Source of the DNA: Trichomonas vaginalis G3
Taxonomy: Eukaryota; Parabasalia; Trichomonadida; Trichomonadidae
Assembly (NCBI RefSeq): GCF_026262505.1
Contig: NC_067203.1
Coordinates: 9,672,001 to 9,736,000, forward strand
Length of the DNA stretch: 64,000 nt
Reading direction: 5' to 3'
Shown here: piece by piece, positions 8,439 to 17,258 of the stretch
Numbering within the stretch: the stretch's first letter is position 1
Layout of the letters: each line of letters starts with the position of its first letter
Position numbers and translations under genes: made by a program
The notes under the pieces: generated by a model
Seen by the model: only the letters and a program-made list of their open reading frames with translations
What the model was told of the DNA's origin: nothing
Databases searched by the model: none

Positions 8439-11400
8439 ATGTTCTACGTTAAACTCAATAATATTGGAACATTACTACATCAGCTCTTGAAGGAGAACTT
8501 TATATCAGAGATAGAAGCAAATGCTGCAGGTATTGTTGAAATGCACTATGACTTCTTCTTGACAAACATAAAGAATCTTACCGAAATAAAGATGTATGAT
8601 TTAACAGAATATGAAGGCTTAACGATGTCAGATGTAAAGAAAGGCAAACCAAAAAAGAGACCATATAGAGATGAAAGCACACTGACAAATGACCAGAAAG
8701 CCATTTTGGAAGCTCTTAAGCAAACAGGAAACCCAGCACTTATAGAAAGCTTTTGGAAAGATAATGGTGAAAAGAAGTTTTATAAGAAGAGAAGCGGTCA
8801 GTTCTGGAAGTATCTTTGCACATTACCTATAAATCTTGAACGCTACCAAATCTTCAATGAACTGAACAAAAGAACTGCAACACTTATGACAGAAGACAAT
8901 TGTTTCGTTTATGCTTGCATTCAGGCTGGAGTAAATGAAGAAACTATTGACCACATGAGAGAAGTCATTCGTGTTAGAGACTTTCCTCAAAGTAAAGTAC
9001 AAGAAATTTCTGACGCAACAGGTATAGCATTTAATGTTACCATTGGTTATTTCAATGACTCAAGACATAATGAAATAAAGAGATACATACCAAAAGAATG
9101 TGAAACTGTTCGAACTATTGACTTACTTCTTGTTGAAGACCACTACATGCTAAATGAAAGACTTCCAATGACAACATATTTCATTCGCAACTATATAGAA
9201 ATCTTGAAGGAGTGTGGTGGAATGAACATTGAGAAACAGATGAAGATTTATACAAAGAGAGAAGATAAATATGTAGTTCGCATGATAGAACTACACCGCT
9301 ATGGGATGTTATGAAAACATTGTGGGAGTGCAAATATTTCGAACCTATTTCTTATGGAGAACTTTTCACATATACGACTGACTTATATAAACAGAACCTT
9401 GCACCATTTAAAGATTTGACATATGCTCCAAAGTATTGTGTACAACTGAAGAAGAAAGCAGAGTCAAAAGAAGTAAATAAAAATAAGTGCAAGTTCATTC
9501 CTGAGCACGTTTTCTTTGCTGACTTTGAGTGTAGTACCGATGGCTTTCATAAAGCTTTTAACATATGTTATGACAGTGAAGATGGTTCAGTGAGTGAAAG
9601 CATTTGGGGTCAGAACTGTGCAACAGAATTTTTGGAGCGACTTCCTGACAAGAGTTTAATATATTTCCATAACCTCAGTTATGATATAAACTTCATCTTA
9701 AGACACATGACAGAAGTGAAAGGAACTCCCATCATTAAAGGTTCACGAACAATGCAAATAACTGGCTTATATAAAGGAAGGGCAATTATTATAAAAGACT
9801 CTTACAGTGTTATAAATAAGAAGCTTAAACTATTTCCTGCTATGTTTAACTTACAAACAGGACCGAAAGAAGTATTTCCATACAACTACTACAGCAGTGT
9901 TTTGTTAGCAAATGACAACAGAACTGGTGTCATTTCTGAAGCATGTAAGTTTATCCAGGATGCAGATACGTTCATGAAAACATAGATTCCATCAAAGGTT
10001 GCAGAATAGATGAAAACCACTTCGACTTAGAAAAGTATAGCACATTTTATTGCAAACAAGATGTAAGAATTTTAAGAGAAGGTTTTGTTAAGTTCCGCAA
10101 TGACATATTGAAAGAGTTTGATTTAAACGTTTATGACTACGTTAGTATTTGTTCTATTGCTAACAAATTGTTTGAGAACAGAGTGTACTTCCCGAATGGA
10201 AATTTTATGACCTCTCAAATAAACCAAGAGAATTTATTTCGAGATGCATTCAAGGTGGAAGATGTATGTTGTCAGATAACATGAAACAAAAGAGCAAAAA
10301 GAAACTCATTGCTGACTTCGACGCAGTTTCATTATATCCATCCGCTATAGCAAGACTTTATACTTTAGAAGGTATTCCAAAGGTATGAAGGAAATGTTAA
10401 GCACAGAGTATCTCATGAGACATTTATTCGATGACGACCAAAAGGAACCCATTGGTGAAAAGTTTATGTCTGGCTTCTTTGTTCTCATTAAGATAACAGA
10501 GATTGGAATACATAGACACTTTCCTTTAATAGTTTGTGACCCTGAACTAAATCCAGAACTTAACGTTCCCAGAAGTTCAAACACTTGCTGTTTAATGTAT
10601 GTTGACCATATAACATTACAAGACCTTATAAAATATCAAGGTGTCAAATGTGAAGTGTTGCAAGGATACTATTACGATGGAAACAGAGATATTAGAATAA
10701 GAGATGAAGTAAAGAAGTTGTTTGAGTTAAGGTTAAAGTATAAGAAAGAAGGAAATCCTTTGCAAGAAAATATAAAGCTCATTCTGAACAGTATTTATGG
10801 CAAAACTATTCTATCTCCTATTGAGTCAAAAATAACCATAGTAAATGACAAAGATGCTATAAGATATGCCATCAGAAACTACAACCATATAGTGAAGTTC
10901 GAAGGTTTGGATGGTTCAGATAAAACTATTTTCAAGCTAACGAAAAGCATTTGCAGACACTTTAACTTCTGTCCACTTGGTGTTAAATATTCTATCTATG
11001 TCGAAGAGAATAATGTGTGAAGTATTCTGTACTGCTGAGGACTTAGGAATGGACATCTTTTATAGCGACACCGACAGTATGCATCTCTACAATGAAGATA
11101 TCCCTCGTTTAGCTGAAGAGTTTGAGAAACGTTATGGAAGAGTTCTCATTGGTAAAAACCTTGGTCATTTCATAGCGACTTCAGAAATAACACCTGGAAA
11201 ACAAAGTTTAGCATACAAGTCAATATTTTGTGGAAAGAAGACTTACATAGACTTACTCACGAATGATTTAAATGAAGTTGCATTTCACTGCAGAATGAAA
11301 GGCGTGAAGCAAGATGTTATTGCTTTAACCGCTAATGAAATGTTTCCTGACTCTGTTCAGTGTTTCTATGATGAAGATAAAGGTTTAATGATTCCGCAAG

Positions 11401-11570
11401 GAAAATTTGACAAAGACTCTGAGTTCAGTTTAATGAAACTTTACAAAGCACTTCATGATGGTCAAGAGATTGGATTTGACTTATGTAAGTCTTCTAGTCC
11501 TTGCTTTGCTGAAAAGTTTAACTTCTCAATAACGACTAAAACAAGCTTTATTCGTAAGTTGAAGTTCTGA
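8439..11570 (+). pseudogene. Protein-primed family-B DNA polymerase region, element 1 (fossil)
   Basis: The replication polymerase of element 1. Recognisable parts, in order: an N-terminal region of about 290 residues (8439-9314) with NCFVYACIQAGVNEE; an exonuclease-type motif, FFADFEC; IYFHNLSYDINFIL, also exonuclease-like; palm motif A, DFDAVSLYPSA; motif B, KLILNSIYGK; and motif C, IFYSDTDS. These are the standard landmarks of protein-primed PolB of the Polinton/phi29/adenovirus type. The region is broken, with about three or four breaks. The N-terminal frame and the next one overlap by ATGA, which could also mean two adjacent genes. Confidence 0.85.
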
Positions 11571-11649
11571 GGTCATTTATTTTTGTCAGCAGTGAGACCA
11601 TTCATGATAAAAATAAAACTAGCGGCAAGGGCGAAGCCCATGTGGTCAT

Positions 11650-12505
11650 TTACAATACTGCGATGGTAGAGTTTAAGAGTTGTGCTTCAATGTAGAGACA
11701 GTCCTTATGGTCTGGAGGTAAGAACACTGGGCAGTTATGGTCGTGAGTTGAGTACATGTCTATCCAAAACTCACGATTGAAGCCAGTTAATTTATAGTAT
11801 TTAGGATTTGGTAATGGTGAATTTCTTGTATGACCAATGAACTCATTTTCAACTCCCTTACTTAAGTTTGAATATAATATAGCTTGCTTTCTATCCCAAA
11901 TGCCAGGTGTTACAATCTTTGAAAATTCATTTTTCCTCGGAAGCATTGCATCATAATTGAAAACATTCTTGAAGTCATCATTGGTTCAGAGATTTGAAAT
12001 CTTATACGTAATGGATTTTCTTTCTCTTTAGCGACTTCATTGAATGGTGAGAATATAACAAACTGACAGTCATGTGTTCCATCTTCATTTTCATTAAATT
12101 CATAATGAAAGTCTATAAGTTGTGGCTGACTACCTTCTTCTTTCAGTTGTGCAAGAAACTCACGTAAAGGCTGTAAAGTTTGTACTTCAATGTTGAACTT
12201 TTTCTCGAACATTCATTAAATGAAATCATACATTGCAACAATGTTGTATCGTCTTTAAAGTATTTGTATATGTGAATGTTTTGGGCGCTTAAAGACTGTT
12301 CGTCATTTTCTATCTCGACTTGAAGTATAAAGTCAACCTTTCTGAAAGCACGTGTTATATACATAGATGTTATGCCAATGTACTTCTCTTCATTTATGTT
12401 CACAATCCAGTCTGTTGGAAACTTAAACGTTACTCTGTTCCCCTTTATTTTGACGTCAGGGTTTTCACTACTGAACGCAACAGATAAAGGTATTTGTCTA
12501 TACAT
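11650..12505 (-). pseudogene. Minor structural candidate of element 1 (fossil)
   Basis: A minus-strand gene broken about twice. Its start region contains VTFKFPTDWIVNINEEKY, and its end region has KLTGFNREFWIDMYSTHDH and FLPPDHKDCLYIEAQLLN. These parts line up in order with the duplicated family of element 2 (43563-44421 and 37003-37852), which has YRFDFPIRWL at the start and FQVWFTTNG with IIPLYYDFYLELSF at the end. The predicted beta-rich make-up and the position near the capsid gene suggest a minor capsid or penton-like protein. That is inference; no family can be confirmed by eye. Confidence 0.5.
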
Positions 12506-12529
12506 TTAATTCGGATAAAAATAAACCAT

Positions 12530-12793
12530 TTACTCTTTCTTTGCTTCAGCTTCTTTAGCTTTTGCTTCAGCTTCTTCTTCTCTAGCTTTCTTCGCCAGCA
12601 AACGTGGGTTCTTTTGTCTTCCAGCAGCTAATGCAGCAAGTTGTTTTTCACTAAGTTTTCTCTTTGGTCTCTCTGGCTTTTGTTCTTGTTTTTGTTCCTT
12701 CAGTTCGGATAAAATTTGCTCACGAATTTCTTTCTTCAATGCTTCAACATCTATGACCCCTTGGGTCTTGTCCGTAGGGCTTGTCTGAGTCAT
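12530..12793 (-). CDS. Charged coiled-coil protein (87 aa), element 1
   Basis: Small, strongly charged protein. The N-terminal part is followed by ALKKEIREQILSELKEQ, then a basic block with PKRKLSEKQLAALAAGRQKN, and an alanine/glutamate/lysine-rich tail likely to form a coiled coil. The start was taken at the ATG at 12793 because it sits just after TTTTTATCTGCAGTCAA, the promoter-like word used by neighbouring genes. Basic plus coiled-coil composition would suit a DNA-binding core protein, but this is a guess. Confidence 0.5.
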   Translation of the reverse strand: MTQTSPTDKTQGVIDVEALKKEIREQILSELKEQKQEQKPERPKRKLSEKQLAALAAGRQKNPRLLAKKAREEEAEAKAKEAEAKKE

Positions 12794-12839
12794 TTGACTG
12801 CAGATAAAAAACAAAATTAAAACTTTAACCGATGTAAAA

Positions 12840-13272
12840 TGAGCTTGTCAAAATCAGAGCGAGAGTCTATTATATTAAATGACGCAGAGGAATACAACAT
12901 CCTTTCTATTACGTAAGTCAGAGTAAAGATGGTAAAATATACGTAAGAAAAAGAAAGGTTCCATTAGCGAATGCAGAAAGCGACAACATTAAGGTGTATG
13001 GCAAGGGTGAAGTCCACGAAGCCCATGTTAAGCCTTCTATTCAAACTGAAAAGTCAATAGAACCAGAAGAAAAGAAGCCAGATGTACTTTCAATAACGAA
13101 CCAAGAGCTTATTGCAAAGTTCGTGAATTTCATTGAAAAACAAACCGAGTCAAAGAACCCTGACCCGCCAGTGAAAGAAGTTGAGACAAAAGAGAATGTA
13201 CAGTTCATTGAAAATGTCAAGAAACAACTTCCACCACGAATGCCAAGAAGAAGAGTGAGAATAATGAAGTAA
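12840..13272 (+). pseudogene. Unknown gene upstream of capsid, element 1 (fossil)
   Basis: A small broken gene (about two breaks) starting MSLSKSERESIILNDAEEYN. It continues with a lysine/glutamate-rich segment and ends in a basic PPRMPRRRVRIMK tail. It lies head-to-head with the 87-residue gene and directly upstream of the capsid gene, and the gap between this gene and the capsid gene holds the TATTTTTATCCGAAGTAAAT promoter-like word. No family is recognised. Confidence 0.4.
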
Positions 13273-13299
13273 ATAGATATTTTTATCCGAAGTAAATAC

Positions 13300-14826
13300 A
13301 TGCAGAACGAACAGTTAAACGAATTTACTCCAGCAGAGCATATTCATCAGATTCGCTCATATTTCGATATCATAGACAATGCAGTTCAAATTGGTGACAC
13401 TAATAGAAAATATTCTGACGCAAAGATTCCATCACAACCTGGAACTGCTAAAGATAACACATGGGTAACATTCAATCTCTCACCTCCTGGTGAAAATATG
13501 TTGGACCTTTACAATACATTCATTACGTATAAAATGGAAGGTCAATTTATTGTAGATAAAGAAATTGGTTCAGGTTCCAATAAAACAAACCCACCAGGAT
13601 TTTGGATTGGTTTCGATGACGCTTTCTATGCAGTTGCTGGATATCAAATCCTTGCAAATGGTCGTATCGTATATTCTCAAGACAACGCAAGAGAAGAAGC
13701 ATATATAACTTCAAACTCACAAACTACCGAACAAATAAAGAAAGTAGATGTTTTCTCAAAGACTCGACATGAAGATGTATGGAGTCATTCGGGAACATGC
13801 AGAACAGGACAAATTGTTAGTGGTCCAATTACAGCAGGAAAATCATTTGATTTTAAGCTTCGTTTAAGAATTCCTGTTAGAAGATTCCTTCCATTAGAAG
13901 CTATTCGATTTATTCCAGCTTTTGCAGGAAACATTCAGCTTAAAGTAAAGTTCAGTAGCGACGCCTTACAATGCACATCTATATCTGTAAATGATATCAT
14001 TGCTTTCAATCCAACTCTTAAAGTTGCATTTGCTTCAGATTCAAATCCACCGACAAATAAATTTGTTCCATGGAATGAACCATTCACTATGATAACGAAG
14101 GCAGTAGAAGCTAGTGGAACAGTTACTATTACAACTGTAACCCAGCAACTATTTCGAACAAAGATGGATTTTAATGAATGTTTCATTCATCCAAAGTCAT
14201 TCTCTTTAGACCCTAACATTTATACAGAACTTGTAGAACATTATACAAACGAGGCTTTATGTTTTCCTGTTAAAGTTATGGATTGGATTCCTATGGACGG
14301 TTCATTCTCAAAGAATACAGATAGTTCAAGTGCAACATTTACAGCAGCTTATACGCCTATTAATGTTAAAAGTATTTGGGCACTATTTAGAAAGAAAGAC
14401 AACTATTATGTTAATTTTGAGAACCCTAAGTTTAAATATCTTCAGCTTTCCATGGGAGCTTATGGAAATATGCCTGCAGAACCTGAAAAATCATATGGAC
14501 CTGTATTTTATGAAATGGTTGCGAACGCTTGCAATACAAACAATGATATGATAGGATTTAATGAAGATGTTATGAGGTCATTGGTGGATGATGGTAGTGT
14601 GGAACATAAATGGGATAGCTATGACAACACACATTTCTTATGTGGTTTTCCAACAGAAGTGGACTTTTGCTTCCAGCAAGGTCAAACATCTACTGCTCCA
14701 ATAACATACAAATTGTCTGTTAAAGGACCTATTGAACTAGCAACTGAAAATGTACCAAAGCCACTTATTGGATTTATGAGGGATTGTTGCTTTGCCATTC
14801 AGGTGCGTGCTAATGGCATCCCATAA
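13300..14826 (+). CDS. Major capsid protein of Polinton element 1
   Basis: 508-residue frame, open from ATG to TAA, of the length usual for Polinton double-jelly-roll capsid proteins. The beta-rich sequence has an N-terminal block (NTWVTFNLSPPGENMLDLYN) and a mid-protein block (RRFLPLEAIRFIPAFAGNI). The latter is paralleled in the capsid candidate of element 2 (SFLIFRFLRYLPNWAGKI), as are the first-domain word DAFYAVAGYQILANGRIVYS and the surrounding order. It should form the hexameric shell units of the particle. A promoter-like TATTTTTATCCGAAGTAAATAC precedes the ATG. The two capsids are clearly diverged while remaining alignable in outline. Confidence 0.8.
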   Translation: MQNEQLNEFTPAEHIHQIRSYFDIIDNAVQIGDTNRKYSDAKIPSQPGTAKDNTWVTFNLSPPGENMLDLYNTFITYKMEGQFIVDKEIGSGSNKTNPPGFWIGFDDAFYAVAGYQILANGRIVYSQDNAREEAYITSNSQTTEQIKKVDVFSKTRHEDVWSHSGTCRTGQIVSGPITAGKSFDFKLRLRIPVRRFLPLEAIRFIPAFAGNIQLKVKFSSDALQCTSISVNDIIAFNPTLKVAFASDSNPPTNKFVPWNEPFTMITKAVEASGTVTITTVTQQLFRTKMDFNECFIHPKSFSLDPNIYTELVEHYTNEALCFPVKVMDWIPMDGSFSKNTDSSSATFTAAYTPINVKSIWALFRKKDNYYVNFENPKFKYLQLSMGAYGNMPAEPEKSYGPVFYEMVANACNTNNDMIGFNEDVMRSLVDDGSVEHKWDSYDNTHFLCGFPTEVDFCFQQGQTSTAPITYKLSVKGPIELATENVPKPLIGFMRDCCFAIQVRANGIP

Positions 14827-14903
14827 TAAGATTAGATGACTATAACTTAGCTACGGACGACAGTGAGGAATAAAGGATGAACGTTTATTTTTAAAGCTTA
14901 TAA

Positions 14904-15360
14904 ATGAGTTCTTCATCAAGCTCTCGTGAACCTTCACCATCTATGAAACAAACTTTACCAAACGATTATGGAGCACCTATTGAATATTTCTTACGAGCTG
15001 CACAATGGCAAAGAGCAGTCTCACCAAGGTTAGGTGTTCCACCAGCTCCTGTCAAAAATAGCATTTGGTCAAGTCCTATATAAAATATGGTCTCCCACTA
15101 GGTTTGCTAGCTACAGCAGGAGCAGTTATGATGTTGAAAAGAAATAAAGCAAATGTTGTAAATAATACTGAAGTAGCTGAAGTTAAACAAACTCCAACAC
15201 CTCGCCAAAACCAACGCCTTCACAAGCAAAACCTTCAATGACTCCTGAACCTATGGAAGTACAAACTCCTGTTCAAAAGTCAACTCCTAAACCGACTCCA
15301 ACATTTAAACCAGAACCTACTCCTCAAATAAATCGTAAAACTCCTGCGTTTCCTTACTGA
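14904..15360 (+). pseudogene. Proline-rich membrane protein of element 1 (fossil)
   Basis: A region preceded by GTTTATTTTTAAAGCTTATAA, the element's promoter-like word. It starts with a serine-rich N-terminus (MSSSSSSREPSPSMKQ) and includes a hydrophobic stretch, PLGLLATAGAVMML, followed by lysine/arginine, and then a long proline/threonine-rich tail ending NRKTPAFPY. The layout is a small membrane anchor plus a proline-rich stalk. It is broken, with about two breaks. A minor virion membrane protein is possible; no family is recognised. Confidence 0.45.
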
Positions 15361-15408
15361 AAAAATAACGTTATTTTTATTTAATATTAAAATTTTTATT
15401 TGATTGAA

Positions 15409-15645
15409 ATGACGACTAAAGTCACTGAAGCAATGAAACAAAAGTTTTTGGTAGAATACATTAAATCAGGAACTATTCCAGAAGGTTTTTACATTCATAC
15501 TATGAAGGATGGTAGAGTTCAGTTTAGAAAGATAAAGCAACCATTAGATAAAGAAGGAATTTTGAGAAAGATTAAACTTCATGAGGACAACATTGGTGAA
15601 CTTAGGAAGAAGTTAGAAGAGTTGGAGAAAGGAAGAGAGTTATAA
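15409..15645 (+). CDS. Small coiled-coil protein (78 aa), element 1
   Basis: Short frame whose start was set at the ATG at 15409, after TTTTTATTTGATTGAA. The N-terminal half contains YIKSGTIPEGFYIHTMKDG. The C-terminal third is a likely coiled coil (KIKLHEDNIGELRKKLEELE). Immediately downstream is a palindrome module (15660-15705). Function unknown. Confidence 0.5.
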   Translation: MTTKVTEAMKQKFLVEYIKSGTIPEGFYIHTMKDGRVQFRKIKQPLDKEGILRKIKLHEDNIGELRKKLEELEKGREL

Positions 15646-15654
15646 AGCAATGAA

Positions 15655-15712
15655 TTCAAGGGTGAAAAAAGAGGTGAAAAAAGAGGTGAGATCTCACCAC
15701 TTCACCTAAATT
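15655..15712. repeat. Palindrome module, element 1
   Basis: Three GAGGTGAAAAAA-type words lead into the palindrome GGTGAGATCTCACC, followed by ACTTCACCTAAA. It is the same module as at 2805 and 3897. It lies between the coiled-coil gene and the following gene. Confidence 0.6.
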
Positions 15713-15790
15713 TATGGCTATGTTTTCATACGTGTGAGGGTGGTGATATCATTTATTTTTTATTTTATTTTTTATTTTATTTGGATGTAA

Positions 15791-16111
15791 ATGACGAAAA
15801 CTATTGAGATAACAAACTACAACGGTCATGAGTTCAAGAATTTGTTCTTCGTTCCTCGTGAAAATACATTCTATCAGATACGAGGGAGAAAGGGTAAAGT
15901 TAGTTTGAGCGTTTATGAAGGAATGAAGAATGGAAAGTTTATACAAGCATACGATACAAACGGTAAACGTGTTTCATTACATTTGTCAAAACTTACTAAC
16001 ATTTATTTTGACAGTGATTTTGACCTATATGAAGAAGAAAGTGAGTCAGAAGATTATGAGCTGTTATGTGAAGCACAGCAATGGGAGGAGTTGCAATACT
16101 TTTGTAAGTGA
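15791..16111 (+). CDS. Small protein with acidic tail (106 aa), element 1
   Basis: A 106-residue frame beginning MTKTIEITNYNGHEFKNLFF. The first 75 residues look like a small beta-rich domain (FYQIRGRKGKVSLSVYEGM, then KRVSLHLSKLTNIYF). The last 30 are strongly acidic (DLYEEESESEDYE). It is preceded by a long TTTATTTTTTATTTTAT tract and ATGTAAATG. No family is recognised; an acidic tail on a beta domain would be compatible with a nucleic-acid-binding or DNA-mimic role, which is untested. Confidence 0.5.
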   Translation: MTKTIEITNYNGHEFKNLFFVPRENTFYQIRGRKGKVSLSVYEGMKNGKFIQAYDTNGKRVSLHLSKLTNIYFDSDFDLYEEESESEDYELLCEAQQWEELQYFCK

Positions 16112-16132
16112 GAACGTTTATTTTTTACATTA

Positions 16133-16204
16133 ATGAAGTCATTAGTGAAAACATTAGTGAAGTCGTTTGTGAAAACATTAGTGAAGTGGTTGGCGGCTTT
16201 GTAA
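16133..16204 (+). CDS. 23-residue cationic amphipathic peptide, element 1
   Basis: A very short frame from ATG to TAA directly after the promoter-like GAGAACGTTTATTTTTTACATTA, spaced like that of longer genes here. It encodes a peptide beginning MKSLVKTLVKSFVKTLVKW, built of an imperfect KxLVKTLV repeat. Plotted on a helix, lysines fall on one side and Leu/Val/Phe/Trp on the other. Such a peptide would be expected to bind membranes. The DNA itself is a tandem repeat of about 24 bp, so a non-coding origin is possible. Confidence 0.45.
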   Translation: MKSLVKTLVKSFVKTLVKWLAAL

Positions 16205-16319
16205 ATATTTAATGTTAAGTTAGTGTTGTCGTTTGTGTTGTAAAAATATATGTTACTGGTTTTGTAAAGTGTCAAATTCACATAACAAGTGTAAGGAGGC
16301 GCGCAGTGCCTCAGTACAC

Positions 16320-16759
16320 TAGTTATGTATACTAACTAGCTCAAAAAGTGTTAATTGATTTTCTTCAATGGTAGTTTTATCATTTTGTACATCATGATGT
16401 TCAGAATTTGCTTGGCTATTATGTTCTGAATTTGATTTTGAATTCTGTAACTTAATGAAAGAAGAAATGCCAAGTAACATGTTAGTTTTTAAAATTTTTG
16501 ATATAAAATCTAAAATTTCCAGAGCTGTATTAATATCTTCATAATGTCTTATTTTAGCATGTTGTATAATGGAAATAAGTTCTGATGGCTCGAACATTTT
16601 ACCAATGATTGAAAATGTTTCGAAAAATTGCTTCGAAGTAAATGAGCAATAGTCAAAGATATGAGTAAGATCTGAAACCGTTCGCATACTAATAAATTCT
16701 TCATTATTGTACCATTTTTCAAAATCCTTGCCAATTGATTCATAATCAATGGAACACAT
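16320..16759 (-). pseudogene. Ankyrin-family host gene, N-terminal part cut by element 1
   Basis: Minus-strand reading frame starting at the ATG at 16759 with MCSIDYESIGKDFEKWYNN, followed by FTSKQFFETFSIIGKMFEP and ISIIQHAKIRHYEDINTALE. This is the style of N-terminus that precedes DUF3447/ankyrin repeats in the large trichomonad ankyrin families (from memory, not searched). The frame stops about 145 residues in, exactly where the end of element 1 is proposed, before any ankyrin repeat. I infer that the Polinton inserted into this gene and removed or displaced its repeat part. An ATG 12 codons upstream in frame is also possible as the start. Confidence 0.55.
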
Positions 16760-16795
16760 CAAAAAAAATGTGGTTTTTTTCCCCAAAACTTTCAC

Positions 16796-17258
16796 TTCAT
16801 CTCAGAAATTTTTAAAAAACCACCCTCTAATTTTGTTTAAAAGATTTGACTTAAATATATATATAATGAAAGTCATATTTCAAGAGTATGGACTGGCTAA
16901 CTTCCGACCAAATAACTCATATCGTCACTCTACAAGCTAACAAATAAGGGCTCATTGCGTCGATAAATATATGAAATGAATGTTGACATACCTAAAAACT
17001 GAAACCAATTATATCTTTAAGTTGAAGAAACGCCATATGATAATCATTGTTTTTAGCAACGGCCAAGTATGGAGATGAATAAATGATAATCCCATATAAA
17101 ATTAGTTTTCGTTTTCCACTTTTCAATAATTTCAAGACTGTCACTTTTGCTAACAGAAGCGAAATTTCAATAACAATATTAGCTATTATATTTCCATTTT
17201 AGAAATCAGGAAAACCAAAATTTTGACTTTTTGCTTCATTTTTTAAAAAATTGCATCA
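16796..17258. promoter_or_regulatory. Host intergenic region with Inr-like motif before AP-2 alpha gene
   Basis: An AT-rich gap between the divergent ankyrin fragment and the adaptin gene. Near its right end, TCATTTTTT (17236-17244) lies about 20 bases before the adaptin ATG. This resembles the trichomonad initiator consensus (TCA followed by pyrimidine and A/T). Nothing else was recognised in the gap. Confidence 0.4.

Larger units (their letters stand above)
1..16320. mobile_element. Polinton/Maverick element 1 (right part, left end outside window)
   Basis: A Polinton/Maverick-type virus-like element, treated as a fossil. The parts seen, left to right, are a fibre-like gene, an rve-family integrase, an accessory island with a KilA-N/T5orf172 protein, a protein-primed family-B DNA polymerase, a minor structural candidate, a major capsid protein and small membrane or amphipathic proteins. 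The right end is placed near 16320. There the reverse strand begins AGTGTACTGAGGCAC, and Polinton ends usually start with AG; an ankyrin-type host gene is cut at this same point. The left end and any target duplication cannot be seen. The element looks broken, with roughly ten or more breaks spread over its genes. The capsid and integrase frames are still open, so it is probably not very old. Confidence 0.85.
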
